64,000 nucleotides of DNA, taken from the NCBI GenBank assembly GCA_022010095.1, contig CP091739.1:1364001-1428000 (forward strand). Reading direction: 5' to 3'. Below the pieces are notes generated by a model, which ran no database searches, was not told the origin of the DNA, and was given only the letters and a program-made list of their open reading frames with translations. Of the stretch, positions 23,022 to 34,193 are shown in pieces. Source of the stretch: Clostridium sp. (GTDB lineage: Bacteria; Bacillota_I; Bacilli_A; RF39; UBA660). How positions within the stretch are numbered: the stretch's first letter is position 1; every line of letters begins with the position of its first letter. A program made the position numbers and the translations under genes.

Positions 23022-24438
23022 TGGAAAAGTTAATTGATTTTTATGAACTAACAATGGAACACACTGATATTAGGAATAATAAAGAAAATGAAGTTTGTTA
23101 TTTCGATGTGTTCTTTAGAAAAAATTTAGATAATGGAGGTTATAATGTAATATGTGGTCTTCATGAAATAATTGATTATATTAAAAATGTTAAATTTACA
23201 GATGAAGATATAGAGTATTTAAGAAGCTTAAATAAGTTTGACGAGAAGACACTTGCATATTTAAGAAATTTTAAATTCACGGGTGACGTGTATGCTGTAC
23301 CTGATGGAACAATCATGTTTCCTGGTGAACCTTGTATTACAGTAAGAGCGAATGCTTTAGAAGCTCAAATAATTGAAACTGATCTTTTAAACAAATTTAA
23401 TCATGGAAGTTTAATTGCAACAAAAGCAAGAAGAATTACTAACGCAGCTAAAGATAAAGGCGTTATGGAATTTGGAGCAAGAAGAGCTCAAGGCAGTGAA
23501 GCGAAAGCAATAGTTGGAGCAAAAGATGCTTATATTAGCGGATGTATTGGAACATCTTGTTACGAAACAGGAAAAAGATATGGAGTACCACTTCTTGGAA
23601 CAATGGCTCATTCACACATAATGAAATATGATAATGAATATGAAGCATTTCTTGCTTATGCTAAATGTTTCCCTGATGATTCAGTATTTCTAGTTGATAC
23701 AATTGATACATTAAGAAGTGGAGTACCTAATGCGATTAAAGTTGCTAAAGATTACTTAATACCAAATGGATATACATTAAAAGGAATAAGACTTGATAGT
23801 GGAGATCTTGCATACTTATCAAAAGAAGCAAGAAAAATGTTAGATGAAGCAGGACTAGAAGATACTAAAATATGCGTATCAAATTCACTTGATGAGTATA
23901 CAATTGCATCACTTTTAAATGAGGGGGCACCAATTGATTCATTCGGTGTAGGTGAAAATTTAATTACATCAAAAAGTTGTCCAGTCTTTGGAGGAGTTTA
24001 TAAATTATCAGCAATAGAAAAAAAGAAGGTAAATTAGAACCTAAAATAAAAAAAATAAGTGATAATGTTGGTAAAATAACTAATCCTGGATTTAAAAAAA
24101 GGTAGTAAGCTTTTTATGATAAAAAAATAGTGGATATGCAGTTGGTGATGTAATCGCACTTAAAGATGAAGAAATAAGTCCCAATAGTTACACAATAGTT
24201 GATGAGCATGCTGACTTTAAAAGACATAAAATTGATAATTATACACTTCGTGAATTACAAGTCCCAATATTTATAAATGGAAGACTTGTTTATAATGAAC
24301 CAACACTTGAAGAAACAAGAAAAATATGCAGAAGAAGAATTTAAAACAATATATCCAGAATCAAAAAGATTATATAATCCTCACATTCATCATGTTGGAT
24401 TATCAAAAGAATTATTAAATTTAAAAAAAGAAATATGA
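23021..24438 (+). CDS. pncB: Nicotinate phosphoribosyltransferase
   Basis: It joins nicotinate to PRPP, making nicotinate mononucleotide. Most of the frame is intact (338 residues), with EFGARRAQGSEAKAIVGA, GTMAHSHIM, LVDTIDTLRSGVPNAI and IRLDSGDL, all characteristic of the family. The C-terminal part (24025-24438) is broken by indels at about 24025, 24095, 24125 and 24320 but continues to HHVGLSKELLNLKKEI. Total about 470 residues. The stop overlaps the nadE start by ATGA. Confidence 0.96.
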
Positions 24439-25281
24439 TAACGGAAGCAAAAAAATTAAGTCAGGAAGAAGAAATAAAAAAATGATAAAAAAAGTAAGAA
24501 AGAAGGAAATAAAAAAATAAAATTTAATGCTAAAAAAAGAAACTGAAAAAAATAATAAAATTTATAAGAAATTATTATAAGGAATATAATTTGAAAGGTG
24601 TTGTACTTGGTATAAGTGGTGGTAAAGATTCAGGCGTAGTTGTCTGCATTATTCTCAAAAGCACTTGGTAGTGAGAATGTTGTTGGTATAACAATGCCAT
24701 GCCATTCAAAAAGTACTGATAAAAGAGATGCCAAACTTGTAAGTGAAAAATACTGGTTTTGAACTAATAAACGTAGATTTAACTAAAACATTTGATACAT
24801 TTAAGGATGAAATCTCACTTTTAGGAAAATTTAGTGATGAAGAATTACAAAATAGTGACATCAATATTAAGCCAAGACTTAGAATGAGCGCTTGCTACTA
24901 TATAGCAGCTTTATATAGCAAACTTAAACATGGAACATATCTTGTTGCTGGTACATCAAATTTATGTGAAATTTATGTAGGATACTTTACTAAAGGAGGA
25001 GATTCTACTTATGATATTGGAACACTTAATAATTATACAGTCGATGAGGTAATTGAAATTGGTAAGTATTTAGAAGTACCAGAACAAGTATTATTTAAAA
25101 GTCCTAGCGATGGATTAAGTGGTAAAACTGATGAAGATAAGTTAGGCGTTAAATATAAAGACATTGAATCAGTTATAAATGGTGAAAAAGTAAGTGATGA
25201 AGTAAAAAAAGTAAAGTTGACAAATTGCATACAAACAATTTACATAAATTTAACATTCCAGTTTATCAAAGAGAAAAATGA
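24435..25281 (+). CDS. nadE: NAD synthetase (ammonia-dependent type)
   Basis: It amidates nicotinate adenine dinucleotide to NAD using ATP. The N-type ATP pyrophosphatase loop LGISGGKDSGVV is at about 24607-24645. KPRLRMSACYYIAALYS, VAGTSNLCEIYVGYFTKGGD and KSPSDGLSGKTDEDKLG follow, as in NadE. There is no glutaminase domain. About 275 residues. Indels occur at about 24480, 24545, 24645, 24750 and 25205. Confidence 0.95.
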
Positions 25282-25285
25282 GTTT

Positions 25286-25850
25286 ATGAAAATCGCTGTA
25301 TATGTTGGAAGTTTTAATCCGGTTCATAAAAGTCATATTAAAGTGGTGAATCTTGTTCTTAAAAATTATGTTGATAAAGTAATTATTGTACCAACACTTG
25401 CTTATTGGGATAAGAAGAATCTTATAGATATTAAAGATAGAATAAACATGTTAAAGTTCTATGAAAGAGATAATATCATTATAGACACTAAAAAAATAAT
25501 AAATGTGAATATACATATCAAGTTTTTAAGAGAAATTCAAAAAGCGATATAAAAAAATGATGAAATTTATTTAGTTATTGGTGATGATTTACTCACAAAA
25601 ATTCGATAAATGGAAAAAAATATAGATGAAATTTTGAAATATCGTATCATTGTTGTTAAAAAGAAATAATATTGATAAAAAGTGTTTATGATAAATACTC
25701 AAAATATAATTTTATAGTGACAAAAAAAATAAAGTAGACAGTGAAGATGTGTCATCTACTATGGTTAGAAATATGATTTTTAAATAAAGACAAAGACATT
25801 TTTAAAAATATATTGATATGAAAGTATATAATTATATTAAAAAGAAATAA
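25286..25850 (+). CDS. nadD: Nicotinate-nucleotide adenylyltransferase
   Basis: It adenylates nicotinate mononucleotide. The N-terminus MKIAVYVGSFNPVHKSHIKV is the nucleotidylyltransferase ATP-binding motif; the family usually has GGxFDPxHxGH, so this one has Ser, Asn and Ser variants. The C-terminal SSTMVRNMI is the second signature. About 185 residues. Indels occur at about 25494, 25520, 25595, 25660 and 25725. It starts five bases after nadE. Confidence 0.88.
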
Positions 25851-25904
25851 TTTATATGTTAATTAATAATGTGTTATAATCAAATTATATAAAAAGAGGT
25901 AATT

Positions 25905-26391
25905 ATGAAAGAAAAAGAAGTAGTAAAAAAATTAATAGATAAAAAAGAAAACAATCGCATCAATGGAAAGTTGTACAGGAGGATACTTTGCGAGTACAAT
26001 TACATGTGTTGATGGTTCAAGTGAAGTATTAAAGTTTTCAGCAGTAACTTATTCAAATGAATATAAAAATTAAGATGGGAGTTAATCCTGATGTTATCGA
26101 TAAATATTCAGTTTATAGTATTGAAACTGCACATGAGATGAGTAAAAATATAAGCAATTTTGCATGTAGTACTTATGGAGTAGGTATTACTGGTAAACTA
26201 AATAGAGTCGATGAAAATAATTTAAGTGGTAAAGATAATGAAGTATTCGTAAGCATTTATAATAGTAAAAATGATACTTATACTGATATGAAAATAATCG
26301 TGCCAAATAAACCACGTAAGGAAGTCAAAAGAATTAATCGTAAATGATATAATGGAAAAAAACTAATTGAAATTTTTATAAGGAGGAGTGA
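25905..26391 (+). CDS. pncC: Nicotinamide-nucleotide amidase (CinA C-terminal domain, PncC)
   Basis: PncC recycles nicotinamide mononucleotide, a by-product of NAD use, into nicotinate mononucleotide. This is a stand-alone CinA C-terminal domain: TIASMESCTGGYFASTIT, FSAVTYSNEYKIKMGV and GVGITGKL. The printed stop at 26345 follows a shift; correcting it gives a C-terminal helix (VNDIMEKLIEIF) expected for the family and a stop just before nrtR. A TATAAT at 25875-25880 may be an internal promoter. Confidence 0.88.
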
Positions 26392-26394
26392 AAT

Positions 26395-27219
26395 GTGGAA
26401 TATAAAAGTGAAGAAGATTTTCTAAAAAATTATGATGTGAATGAGTTTGAGCGTCCATCTGTTACAAGTGATGTTTTATTATTAAGCGTATCAAATGGAA
26501 TTCAAAATAATTATAGAAAGTTAAAGGATAAATATTATAGTGTTTTGCTTGTTAAAAGAAAAGATTATCCATTTAAGGGAAGATGGTGCTTGCCAGGTGG
26601 ATTTGTAAAAAATACCGAAACAACAGAAGAAACTGCTAGAAGAGTACTTGCTAGTGAAACAAATTTACACAATATATTTATGGAACAGTTATATACTTTT
26701 GATGGTATTAATAGGGATCCTAGAACAAGGGTACTAAGTGTTTCATATATAGCTTTAGTAGATAAAAAAATAAACTAAATGATTCTTTATATGAAAACGC
26801 ATCATGGTTTAACATTAGCTATATTGAAGATGAAAAAGGTTTTAATGTAACTCTTGATAACGGAAATGAAACATTAAATTTCGTGGTAAGTAAGACACTT
26901 AAAGAAAGTACAACAGATAGATATAAGTTTGACGTGGTTAAAAATGATTCAATTGCTTTTGACCATCCACTTGTGATAGTTAGTGGAATTGAAAGATTAA
27001 AAAAACAAAATAATGTATACTGATATTGTTTTTTTAATATGATGGGCGAGTATTTTTACACTTGGTGAACTTCAACAAGTGTATGAAGTTATACTTAATA
27101 GAAAATTACTCGACCCTGCTTTTAGAAGAATTATTGCTAATAAAGTAGAAAAAACCGACAAAATTAAAACAGGTGAAGGTCATAGACCAAGTGTATTATT
27201 CAAATATAAGGGTAAATAA
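26395..27219 (+). CDS. nrtR: NrtR-type regulator of NAD metabolism (Nudix-like domain plus winged helix)
   Basis: Residues 1-150 form a Nudix-like domain with GRWCLPGGFV. The box is degenerate: in the usual REUXEE segment it has RRVLASE, as in NrtR proteins that sense ADP-ribose without hydrolysing well. The C-terminal 80 residues (FTLGELQQVYEVIL, LLDPAFRRIIANKV, GHRPSVLFKYKGK) match the winged-helix domain of NrtR. The start is GTG at 26395 behind AGGAGG; ATG at 26393 would need a shift. It sits inside the pathway it would regulate. Indels at about 26772, 27005 and 27045. Confidence 0.87.
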
Positions 27220-27220
27220 A

Positions 27221-28033
27221 GTGAGAAAAAAATTAATAAAATTAAAAATCTTCGCTAATGAAAAATGAAGAATCTTATAAAATTAAACTGAAATTTCAAG
27301 AAGAACTAGAAAAATATAATTTTTGAAGTAGTTGAAGAAAAATTATGATTTAGCAGTCGCAATAGGTGGAGATGGTTCATTTTTTTAAGGATGGTAAACA
27401 ATACTAATTTTTAATAGTGATATATATTACGTTGGAATTAATACAGGAACACTTGGATTTTTACAAGAAATAAAGCCAGAAAAGATAGAAGAATTTGTCA
27501 CTTCATTGAATGAAAATAATTTCAAAGCAGATAATATTGGTACACTTGAAACAAAAATCACAACTGAAGATTCTGTGTCTAGACACTTTTTCACTTAACG
27601 AAATAGTAATTAGAGAAATGGAACTAAATGCACTCACTATGGATATTTATGTAGATAATTATTTTTTAGAAACCTTTGCTGGGGACGGAATACTTGTTTC
27701 AACCTCTGTAGGAAGTAGCGCATATAATACAAGTTTTCATGGAGCATTAATATATAATACACTTCACACATTACAAATTACTCCAATCGCACCACTAAAT
27801 ACCAAAGCATATAGAAATCTTTTGACACCAATTGTACTTCCTGAAAAAAAGCATATTTTTAATTAAAACCTATTAAAAGAGATTTAATTATCACATTTGA
27901 TGGAACAAATAAAAAGATATGAAAATGTCAAAAAGATAGAATGTTTTGTAAAAAAATAAAAAAATAAAGTTTTTTTAAGGATGAAAAAAATTACAATTTT
28001 ATAAATATAGTAAATGAAAAAAATTTTTTTTAA
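27221..28033 (+). CDS. nadK: NAD kinase
   Basis: It phosphorylates NAD to NADP. The hallmark GGDGSFLRMV is recovered once a T-run at 27382 is corrected. YYVGINTGTLGFLQEI, FAGDGILVSTSVGSSAYN (the second nucleotide-binding loop) and ITPIAP follow. About 265 residues. The start is GTG at 27221, one base after the nrtR stop. The 3' end is uncertain because 27850-28075 is full of A/T-run indels. Confidence 0.93.
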
Positions 28034-28073
28034 AAGATTAATATTTAGTAATAAAAAAATCATAAAATTAAAT

Positions 28074-29095
28074 ATGAAAAATATTACTAGTATTAATCTT
28101 TTTTTATTATGTGTAAATATAGTTGATGCATCAATCGTAGTAATGGACGCTGATTCTGGAAGAATAATTTATTCAAAAAAATAAAGAAGAAAAAGAAACT
28201 TATCGCATCAACAACAAAAATAATGACATCAATAATTGCACTCGAACATGCACCACTTGATATGAAAATTAAAATTGGAAAAGAAGTAAGAACAGTAAAT
28301 GGTTCAATGATATATGTTAAAGAAGGTAAAATATTAACATTAAATGACCTGCTTCATGGATTAATGTTACAAAGTGGTAATGATGCTCGCAATGACTATT
28401 GCTACAAATGTTTTAGGATATGATAAATTTATAAAAAGAAATGAATTTAAAAAGCAGTAAAGCTTGGTATGAAAGATACTATCTTCGAAAATCCTCATGG
28501 ACTAAACGATGACACCAAAAAAATTATTCTACCGCCAAAAGATATGGCAATATTAATGAAATATGCTATAAAAAAACAAGGATTTTTTTGAACATCACAT
28601 CTGCTAAAAAAATTATAAAATTGACAAATACATATGGCCAAATAAAAAAATAAACTATTAAAAAGAATACAAATATTTAATAAGTGGGAAAAATAGGTTT
28701 CACAAAAAGCAAGTGGTCAAGTATTTGTTTCTCTTTGCAAAAAAAGATAATAAAGCATTAGTAATTGTTTCAATAGATGAAAGTGACAAATTTAATTTAC
28801 ACAAAAGACTATATGAAAAAAAATATTTTTGAAATGTATGAAAGATACAAAATATTAGATATAAATACATTTTTCATTTAAAGTTAAAAAAATATAAAAA
28901 TAATTATCACTATTACATAATGAGCGATTACTATATGTTATTACAAAAAGAATGAAATTGAGAAATTAAAAAAATATAAAAATAGATTTAACAAAAAAAT
29001 CAAGAAAAAAAGTGCATATATACGTTGGAAATGAAGAAATAAATTCAGTTAAACTTAAAAAAATAAAATTTAATAGTAAGAAAAAAATAAAATAA
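28074..29095 (+). CDS. D-alanyl-D-alanine carboxypeptidase (penicillin-binding protein, S11)
   Basis: It trims the terminal D-Ala of peptidoglycan peptides outside the membrane. A short hydrophobic N-terminus is followed by VVMDADSGRIIYSKN, the SxxK motif in IASTTKIMT, the SxN motif in MLQSGNDAR, and a GFTKASGQVFVSL region. The KTG box appears as KIG (about 28689), which may be a base error or a real change. No C-terminal anchor is obvious in the broken 3' part. More than ten indels. Confidence 0.82.
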
Positions 29096-29150
29096 AAAGA
29101 AATATTGTCATTTTGGAAATAATAGAGTATAATGACCTTGGTGTTTTTTT

Positions 29151-29889
29151 ATGGAAAGATTACAAAAAAATATTTAAGTTCATGTGGTGTTGATTCAAGA
29201 AGAAAATGTGAAGAATTAATATTACAAGGAAAAGTAAAAGTTAATGGAATTAAAGTTACAGAACTTGGTTATAAGGTTAATGAAAAAGATAAAATATCAG
29301 TGGATGATGTTGATGTTATTAGAAAAGAAAAATTATATTATTTACTTTATAAACCTGAAAAAAACAATTTGCTCAGTGAAAGATGAAAAAAATAGAACGA
29401 CAGTTATAGATTTGATTAATATAGAAGAAAAAAAGTATTTCCAGTTGGCAGATTAGACTACGATACAACTGGACTTTTGTTAATTACAAATGATGGAGAA
29501 CTTACTAATAAATTAACGCATCCACATGGCCATGTTGAAAAAACTTATTATGCAAAAATAGATGGAATTATAACACCAGTAGATATTAAATCATTAGAAA
29601 ATGGAATAGTATTAGATGGCGTAAAAAAACTAAAAAAAGCAAGGGCAAAAAAATCAAAAAAATTGATAAAAAGAATCAAAAATCTTACGTTGAATTAACA
29701 ATTACTGAAGGAAGAAATCATCAAGTATAAAAATATGTTTGCTAGTCTAGGATACAAAGTATTAAAATTTAAAAAAAGAACAAATTATGCTTTTTTTGGA
29801 TTTAAGAGGATTAAGTGTTGGTGAATATAGAACTCTTTCAATAAAAAGAAGTAAAACAATTATATAATTACGTAAATTCTCATAAATAA
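29151..29889 (+). CDS. rluB: 23S rRNA pseudouridine synthase RluB family (S4 plus catalytic domain)
   Basis: The start MERLQKYLSSCGVDSRRKCE opens an S4 RNA-binding domain. The catalytic domain has GRLDYDTTGLLLITNDGEL with the conserved Asp, HVEKTYYAKIDG and TITEGRNHQVKNMFAS. RluB modifies helix 80-93 region uridines of 23S rRNA; RluE/RluF specificity cannot be excluded. About 240 residues. Indels at about 29355, 29435, 29625, 29665, 29730 and 29790. Confidence 0.93.
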
Positions 29890-29890
29890 A

Positions 29891-29921
29891 AAAACATGAC
29901 AATCACAATATCATGTTTTTT
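29891..29921. terminator. Bidirectional terminator between rluB and ferredoxin gene
   Basis: Arms AAAACATGA and TCATGTTTT with T-runs on both strands, between convergent genes. Confidence 0.8.
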
Positions 29922-29933
29922 TACAATTAATTT

Positions 29934-30141
29934 TCAGCGTTTTTCTATTTCTTCTTCAACAACAATAGCACCAACAGGGCAACTTTCAATAATATTAAGA
30001 ACCTCTTTTTTGTCTTCCTCTTTAAGTTCAATATCCTTTGCGTGGCTCATTCCTTCATCATTGAATTCAAAATACTTTTCACATTGACTAACACATAAAC
30101 CACATCCAATACATGTGTCATTTACTTTAATCTTTTTCCAT
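29934..30141 (-). CDS. Small 4Fe-4S ferredoxin
   Basis: A protein of about 69 residues. CIGCGLCVSQC near the N-terminus plus a CPVGAI near the C-terminus gives the one-cluster pattern; the acidic composition suits an electron carrier for PFOR. The start at 30141 (MEKIKVND) is chosen because GGAGGAG sits at the right distance; it needs one A fewer in the following run. The alternative start at 30158 is in frame as printed but overlaps the ribosome-binding site. Confidence 0.9.
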
Positions 30142-30261
30142 TTTTTTATCTCCTCCATAAAAAAATTATATATAAAAATCAAAAAAATGCTAGATGATTG
30201 TAAAGTATAATTTATTGAATTTAGTCATTAAATGTGATATTATTAAAATGGTGAAAAAAAT

Positions 30262-31257
30262 ATGAGTACTAGGATGGAAAAAAATATGAAAACAATTCAC
30301 TTGAAAGCATGAGCAGAACAAGACGAAATCAAGACATATACAATGTGAGTGATATGAGTGAATTATCGCGTATAAAAACTAACACCAACGTTAGTGTTAT
30401 TGCTGATGCATCAAAAAGAAATCGATATAGAAAAAAAATAAAAAAATATATCGAAAAATATGAATGATGATAGCGCTGAACATAAAAAAAGAATTTCAAT
30501 AGAGTTACCAGAGGAACAAAAAGAAGAAGTAAAAGAAAAAGTTGAAAAAAAGATTACGATATAAATTCAGTACTAGAAAGAGCAAGAGGAAAAAGAGAAA
30601 CTGATTATGAACTAGAACGTCATAGAAAATTAAATTCAAATGGATACGATATACTAAAAAGTATTCAAATAAAAAGAAGAAAGCATAGACGAAGATAAAA
30701 ACTACGCCAATAGATGAATTAAACACACAAGAAAAAAACAATAGTAGAATTAATTCAAAAATATTCAAAATAATAAACCGCAAGAAACAAACAAAGCAGC
30801 AAAAGAAGAAACAGAAGATTTGTTTGGTGAATTAATGGGCAAAAAGTGAAAATACAGTTGTTATGGCTCCAATAGATAATGAAGAAACTAATAAAGAAAA
30901 CATCAAAGAAGCACTATTAAGCATAACACAGGACTTAGAAACAATTAAAGGCTCATTAAATGATGATACACAAACTGAAATAACAGATGACGATGAAGAA
31001 AAAAACGAATAATGAACTAAGTGAAAAAAACCCAAACAAAAAGCAATCAAGACACAGATAATATAGTTGCGGACAAATCTTTCTATACAAATTCATTATC
31101 TTTTAACAAAACAGACTTCGAGGGATTCGAAGATTTAGAAAAGAAATCAAAAAAGGGCAATGTATTTGCAAAAATTGCTATCACTTTAATAATACTAATG
31201 TTACTTGCAACAATATTCTTAATTTTTGAACTTCTTATTAGATTGGAATATAATTAA
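30262..31257 (+). CDS. Unknown charged protein with C-terminal membrane anchor
   Basis: Reconstruction joins a long charged soluble part (acidic patches, EERxR-like helices, IYNVSDMSELSRI near residue 30) to a C-terminal part ending in one membrane segment (FAKIAITLIILMLLATIFLI). Near 31003, correcting an A7 run removes the stop and joins the two, giving about 330 residues. Without that correction they are two genes, 30262-31012 and 31012-31257. The topology is tail-anchored, cytoplasmic domain first. No family recognised. Many indels. Confidence 0.5.
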
Positions 31258-31444
31258 ATAATTAATTTTTGAATTTGAAAAATTAAACTATTTATATAAT
31301 TTGAAATGGATTTTTTTACAATTTATTTAGTAATCATTACTAAAGTACCAAAAATTATGTAGAATCAAACTAGTTTACTAATATATATTAAAAATACATT
31401 ATGTACGAATAAGTATATCAATGTATTTTTTATATAATATAGTA

Positions 31445-32184
31445 ATGAAATTAAATTTGAAAAAGCAAAAAATTAGGTTAAAAAAATGCAAAAATATTAC
31501 TGGTAGTGATATTATATTACTCATAATGATAATTGTTTTAACTGTATCTTATATTATGTTAAAGCTATTTACTATTAAAAGTGAAAAAATATTACTCAAT
31601 TATGCTGAAAATAAATCTAAAGAGTTATCACAATTGCTGATAAACAATGCACTTGAAGAAACAATCATTAATACTAATGTCGAAGACATAATAAACTTAG
31701 AAAAAAATCAAAATGATGAAATAATAAGTTTAGATTTTTAATAATGTAAAAAAATTAATGAAATTGAATTAAAAAAATTAGTGAGAATATCCAAAAATAA
31801 TTTGAAAATGTTAGAAGAAAACAAGAAAAATAGTTTAACGAAAAAATATTATGATGGCAAAATAGACATAATTTATGAAGTACCTATGTCAGTAATCTAT
31901 GATGTACCAATATTAGTTGGAATAGGACCAAAAGTTCCATTTAAACTTGATATTTTGGGAAATATAAAAACCAATGTCACCACAAATGTTATGGAATATG
32001 GAATAAACAATTCATTAGTAGAAGTAATATTAAATGTAAAAAAATAAATATTCAAATAATATTGCCATTTTCATTAAAAAAACATAGCAGTAGAAAAATG
32101 ATGTACCAATGAAAACAAAAAAATTATTCAAGGAAAAAAATTCCAACATATTATGGAGGATTAATTAGCAATAAGACTACTTGA
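31445..32184 (+). CDS. yunB: Sporulation protein YunB homologue
   Basis: An N-terminal membrane segment (SDIILLIMIIVLTVSYIML) is followed by an extracytoplasmic domain of the YunB type: YAENKSKELSQLLINNAL, VEDIINLEKNQNDEIISLDF, YDVPILVGIGPKVPFKLDI, NVMEYGINNSLVEVILNV, and a C-terminal IPTYYGG. In Bacillus subtilis YunB is made in the mother cell under sigma-E control. Length about 245 residues matches. Indels at about 31747, 32043, 32083 and 32130. The neighbouring YutD gene is also a neighbour in B. subtilis. Confidence 0.85.
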
Positions 32185-32204
32185 AATCTATGGTAATTTC
32201 AAGT
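32179..32204. repeat. Perfect hairpin at the end of yunB
   Basis: ACTTGAAAT and ATTTCAAGT form a 9-bp perfect stem overlapping the yunB stop. No T-run follows on the plus strand, so it may stabilise the mRNA end rather than terminate. Confidence 0.6.
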
Positions 32205-32398
32205 GTAAAAAAAGCAATATAAATAAAAAAACTAAGACAAATTATTCGAGATTTTTTTCGCTAATTTACAACTAAAATAATAAATGCTATAATAAAAAAA
32301 TAGAAATTAAGAAAGGAATCAATTATAATAAAAAAATATATAGAAGAAACAAAAAGTATATATATTTAATTTATAATTGATAATTGAAAAGTAAAAAA

Positions 32399-32718
32399 AT
32401 GATAATTGAAGCAGAAGGAAATAAATATAAATTAATAAAAAAATTATAGAGATGGGTTTGATAAAGAAACATTTTTAAGCAAATATACGCCATATTATAA
32501 AGACTACGATTATATTGTGGGTGACATTGCATATTCAAAATTAAGATTAAAAAGGATTTAATAACAAAAAAATAATAGGAATTGTAACAAATTTAATAAT
32601 TATTGTAATTTAGAAAAAAATATTTAAAAAGAAAAACTGTGCATATGAATGTAGATATTTTTGTGTTAGAAAAAAAGTATCACAAGAAGAAAAAAATAAA
32701 TATATTGTAGAAAAATAA
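32399..32718 (+). CDS. yutD: YutD-family protein (DUF1027)
   Basis: A protein of about 105 residues with the YutD pattern: YKLIKNYRDGFDKETFLSKY, YDYIVGDIAYSKLRLKGF and, after several shifts, a Cys-containing NCAYECRYF region. YutD is a small conserved protein of Bacilli with no settled role. The last third is heavily frame-shifted (32550-32720) and the end is approximate. Confidence 0.8.
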
Positions 32719-32892
32719 CAAAACAAAAAAAGAGAAAGTTTTAGGCTTGTTTAGTTTAAAAAAATATAAAAAAAGTGAAAAAAAGTTAATTCCAATGATA
32801 TAAGCATAAAAAGAATTTAAACAATTACATTCAGCCAAGAAAAATGTAAAAAATTTAAAAAAATAAAGCAATGTTAAAAAAATTAAAAGCAA

Positions 32893-32921
32893 TTGATATT
32901 AATTGAAAATTATGGTAAAAT
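32893..32921 (+). promoter_or_regulatory. Promoter upstream of the DUF1292 gene
   Basis: TTGATA (32893-32898), 17-base spacer, TAAAAT (32916-32921); the ATG follows at 32949. Confidence 0.65.
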
Positions 32922-32948
32922 AGAAAAAAAGATAGAAAGGGTAAGAGT

Positions 32949-33203
32949 ATGAGTAGAATATCAATAAAAAATATGGATGGTACTATGGAAGAAGTAGACT
33001 TAGTAAACGCATTCAAAATCAATGAATTGAATAAAAGATTTGTTATACTTTCTAAAGGAGAAAGTGCTGGCGAAGGAATGAGTAAAATTTATATATCAGA
33101 GTTTGTGGAAAATGAACCAGGCGTGTATAGTCTAATAGGCATTGAGGACGATACAACATGGCAAAAAGTTAAAGAGGCCATGAAACAAATAGTAGAAAGT
33201 TAG
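32949..33203 (+). CDS. DUF1292 family small protein
   Basis: An intact 84-residue acidic protein. FVILSKGESAGEGMSKIYIS and WQKVKEAMKQIVES fit the DUF1292 pattern of small cytoplasmic proteins common in Bacillota; function unknown. It is free of indels, and the next gene follows after eight bases with a GGTGAG site. Confidence 0.75.
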   Translation: MSRISIKNMDGTMEEVDLVNAFKINELNKRFVILSKGESAGEGMSKIYISEFVENEPGVYSLIGIEDDTTWQKVKEAMKQIVES

Positions 33204-33211
33204 GTGAGAAA

Positions 33212-34118
33212 ATGACATTAACAAATGAAAAAGAAAATGTAATTAAATCAAGTGTAGTTATGACTCCGGGATATAATTCAAGCGTAAGAATAATAGGAGT
33301 TGCATCAAATACAGTAATTCCAACAGCTACACAAGAAGCACCATTGTCAAAAACAAGTGCATTTGTTATTCCCGAAACAATAGTTCAAACCGCTGAAAAA
33401 GTTTTAGGACCTGATGCAATGAGAACAACTACGCAAGCACAATATAATCCTGGAATATTTCCAGAACCAGCAAGTCAATTGACGCAAACAAGTGTGGCAA
33501 GTGATGCACAAATACCAGCTGAAAGTGTTCCTGTTCAAGTAACTAATCCGCAAGGCTTAAACACTTTAATGGGAAATAATTTACCATTTACACAGACAAT
33601 GGATAGTGTAGTAACAGAAGGACCTGCTAGTCAGCAAATTACACCACAGTCATACACGGAACCTACAGTTTCAATGCCGGCTGTATCTTATGAGAATACG
33701 CCACAGCAACAATTTGCACCTTCAGCAGAAATACAAACACATACTCTGGAAACACCACAGATTGATATATCAAAAGCAAACGATTCTTACCAAAATATGC
33801 CATCATTTACACCACTTAATCGAACCACCAATACTTTCAAAAAAAATGAAAATATTGAACAAAATAATAATATAGGCGATGAACCTGAAGAACTTATAGA
33901 ATTACTAAAAGATTATATAAAGGCTGATATAGAAAAAAACAATAAAAATACTAGAAAAAAATAGAACAATATCTTGAACAAAAAGAAAAAAATAAGACTA
34001 GTATTGATGAAATGACAACAAGCTACGTAAGCGAGCCAAATTTTTAATACACAATATACAAATGATGTACAATATAATGAAAAATGAAGGATATAGCGTA
34101 CCAGTAATGCATATGTAA
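33212..34118 (+). CDS. Unknown Thr/Gln/Pro-rich low-complexity protein
   Basis: A protein of about 300 residues. Residues 1-220 are disordered-looking and rich in Thr, Gln, Pro, Ser and Ala, with no signal peptide or membrane segment. Residues 225-300 are charged and helical (EELIELLKDYIKADIEK) and end GYSVPVMHM after shifts at about 33952 and 34045. The composition differs sharply from the Lys/Ile-rich neighbours. Following a DUF1292 gene, it is probably cytoplasmic. No family recognised. Confidence 0.65.
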
Positions 34119-34122
34119 AATA

Positions 34123-34160
34123 AAAAAACAATAGTGAAAAAAACACATTATTGTTTTTTT
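34123..34160 (+). terminator. Intrinsic terminator
   Basis: An AACAATA...TATTGTT stem extended by flanking pairs, ending in a seven-T run. Confidence 0.75.
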
Positions 34161-34193
34161 ATATGCATAAGATTATTATGGAATGGTGTTAGA

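Noticed and set aside
25851..25904. A third NrtR operator before pncC
   Set aside because: The region has a TATAAT but no TTGTTATTA palindrome with a 9-base spacer.
32179..32204. Terminator after yunB
   Set aside because: The stem is perfect, but no T-run follows on the plus strand, so it is listed only as a hairpin.
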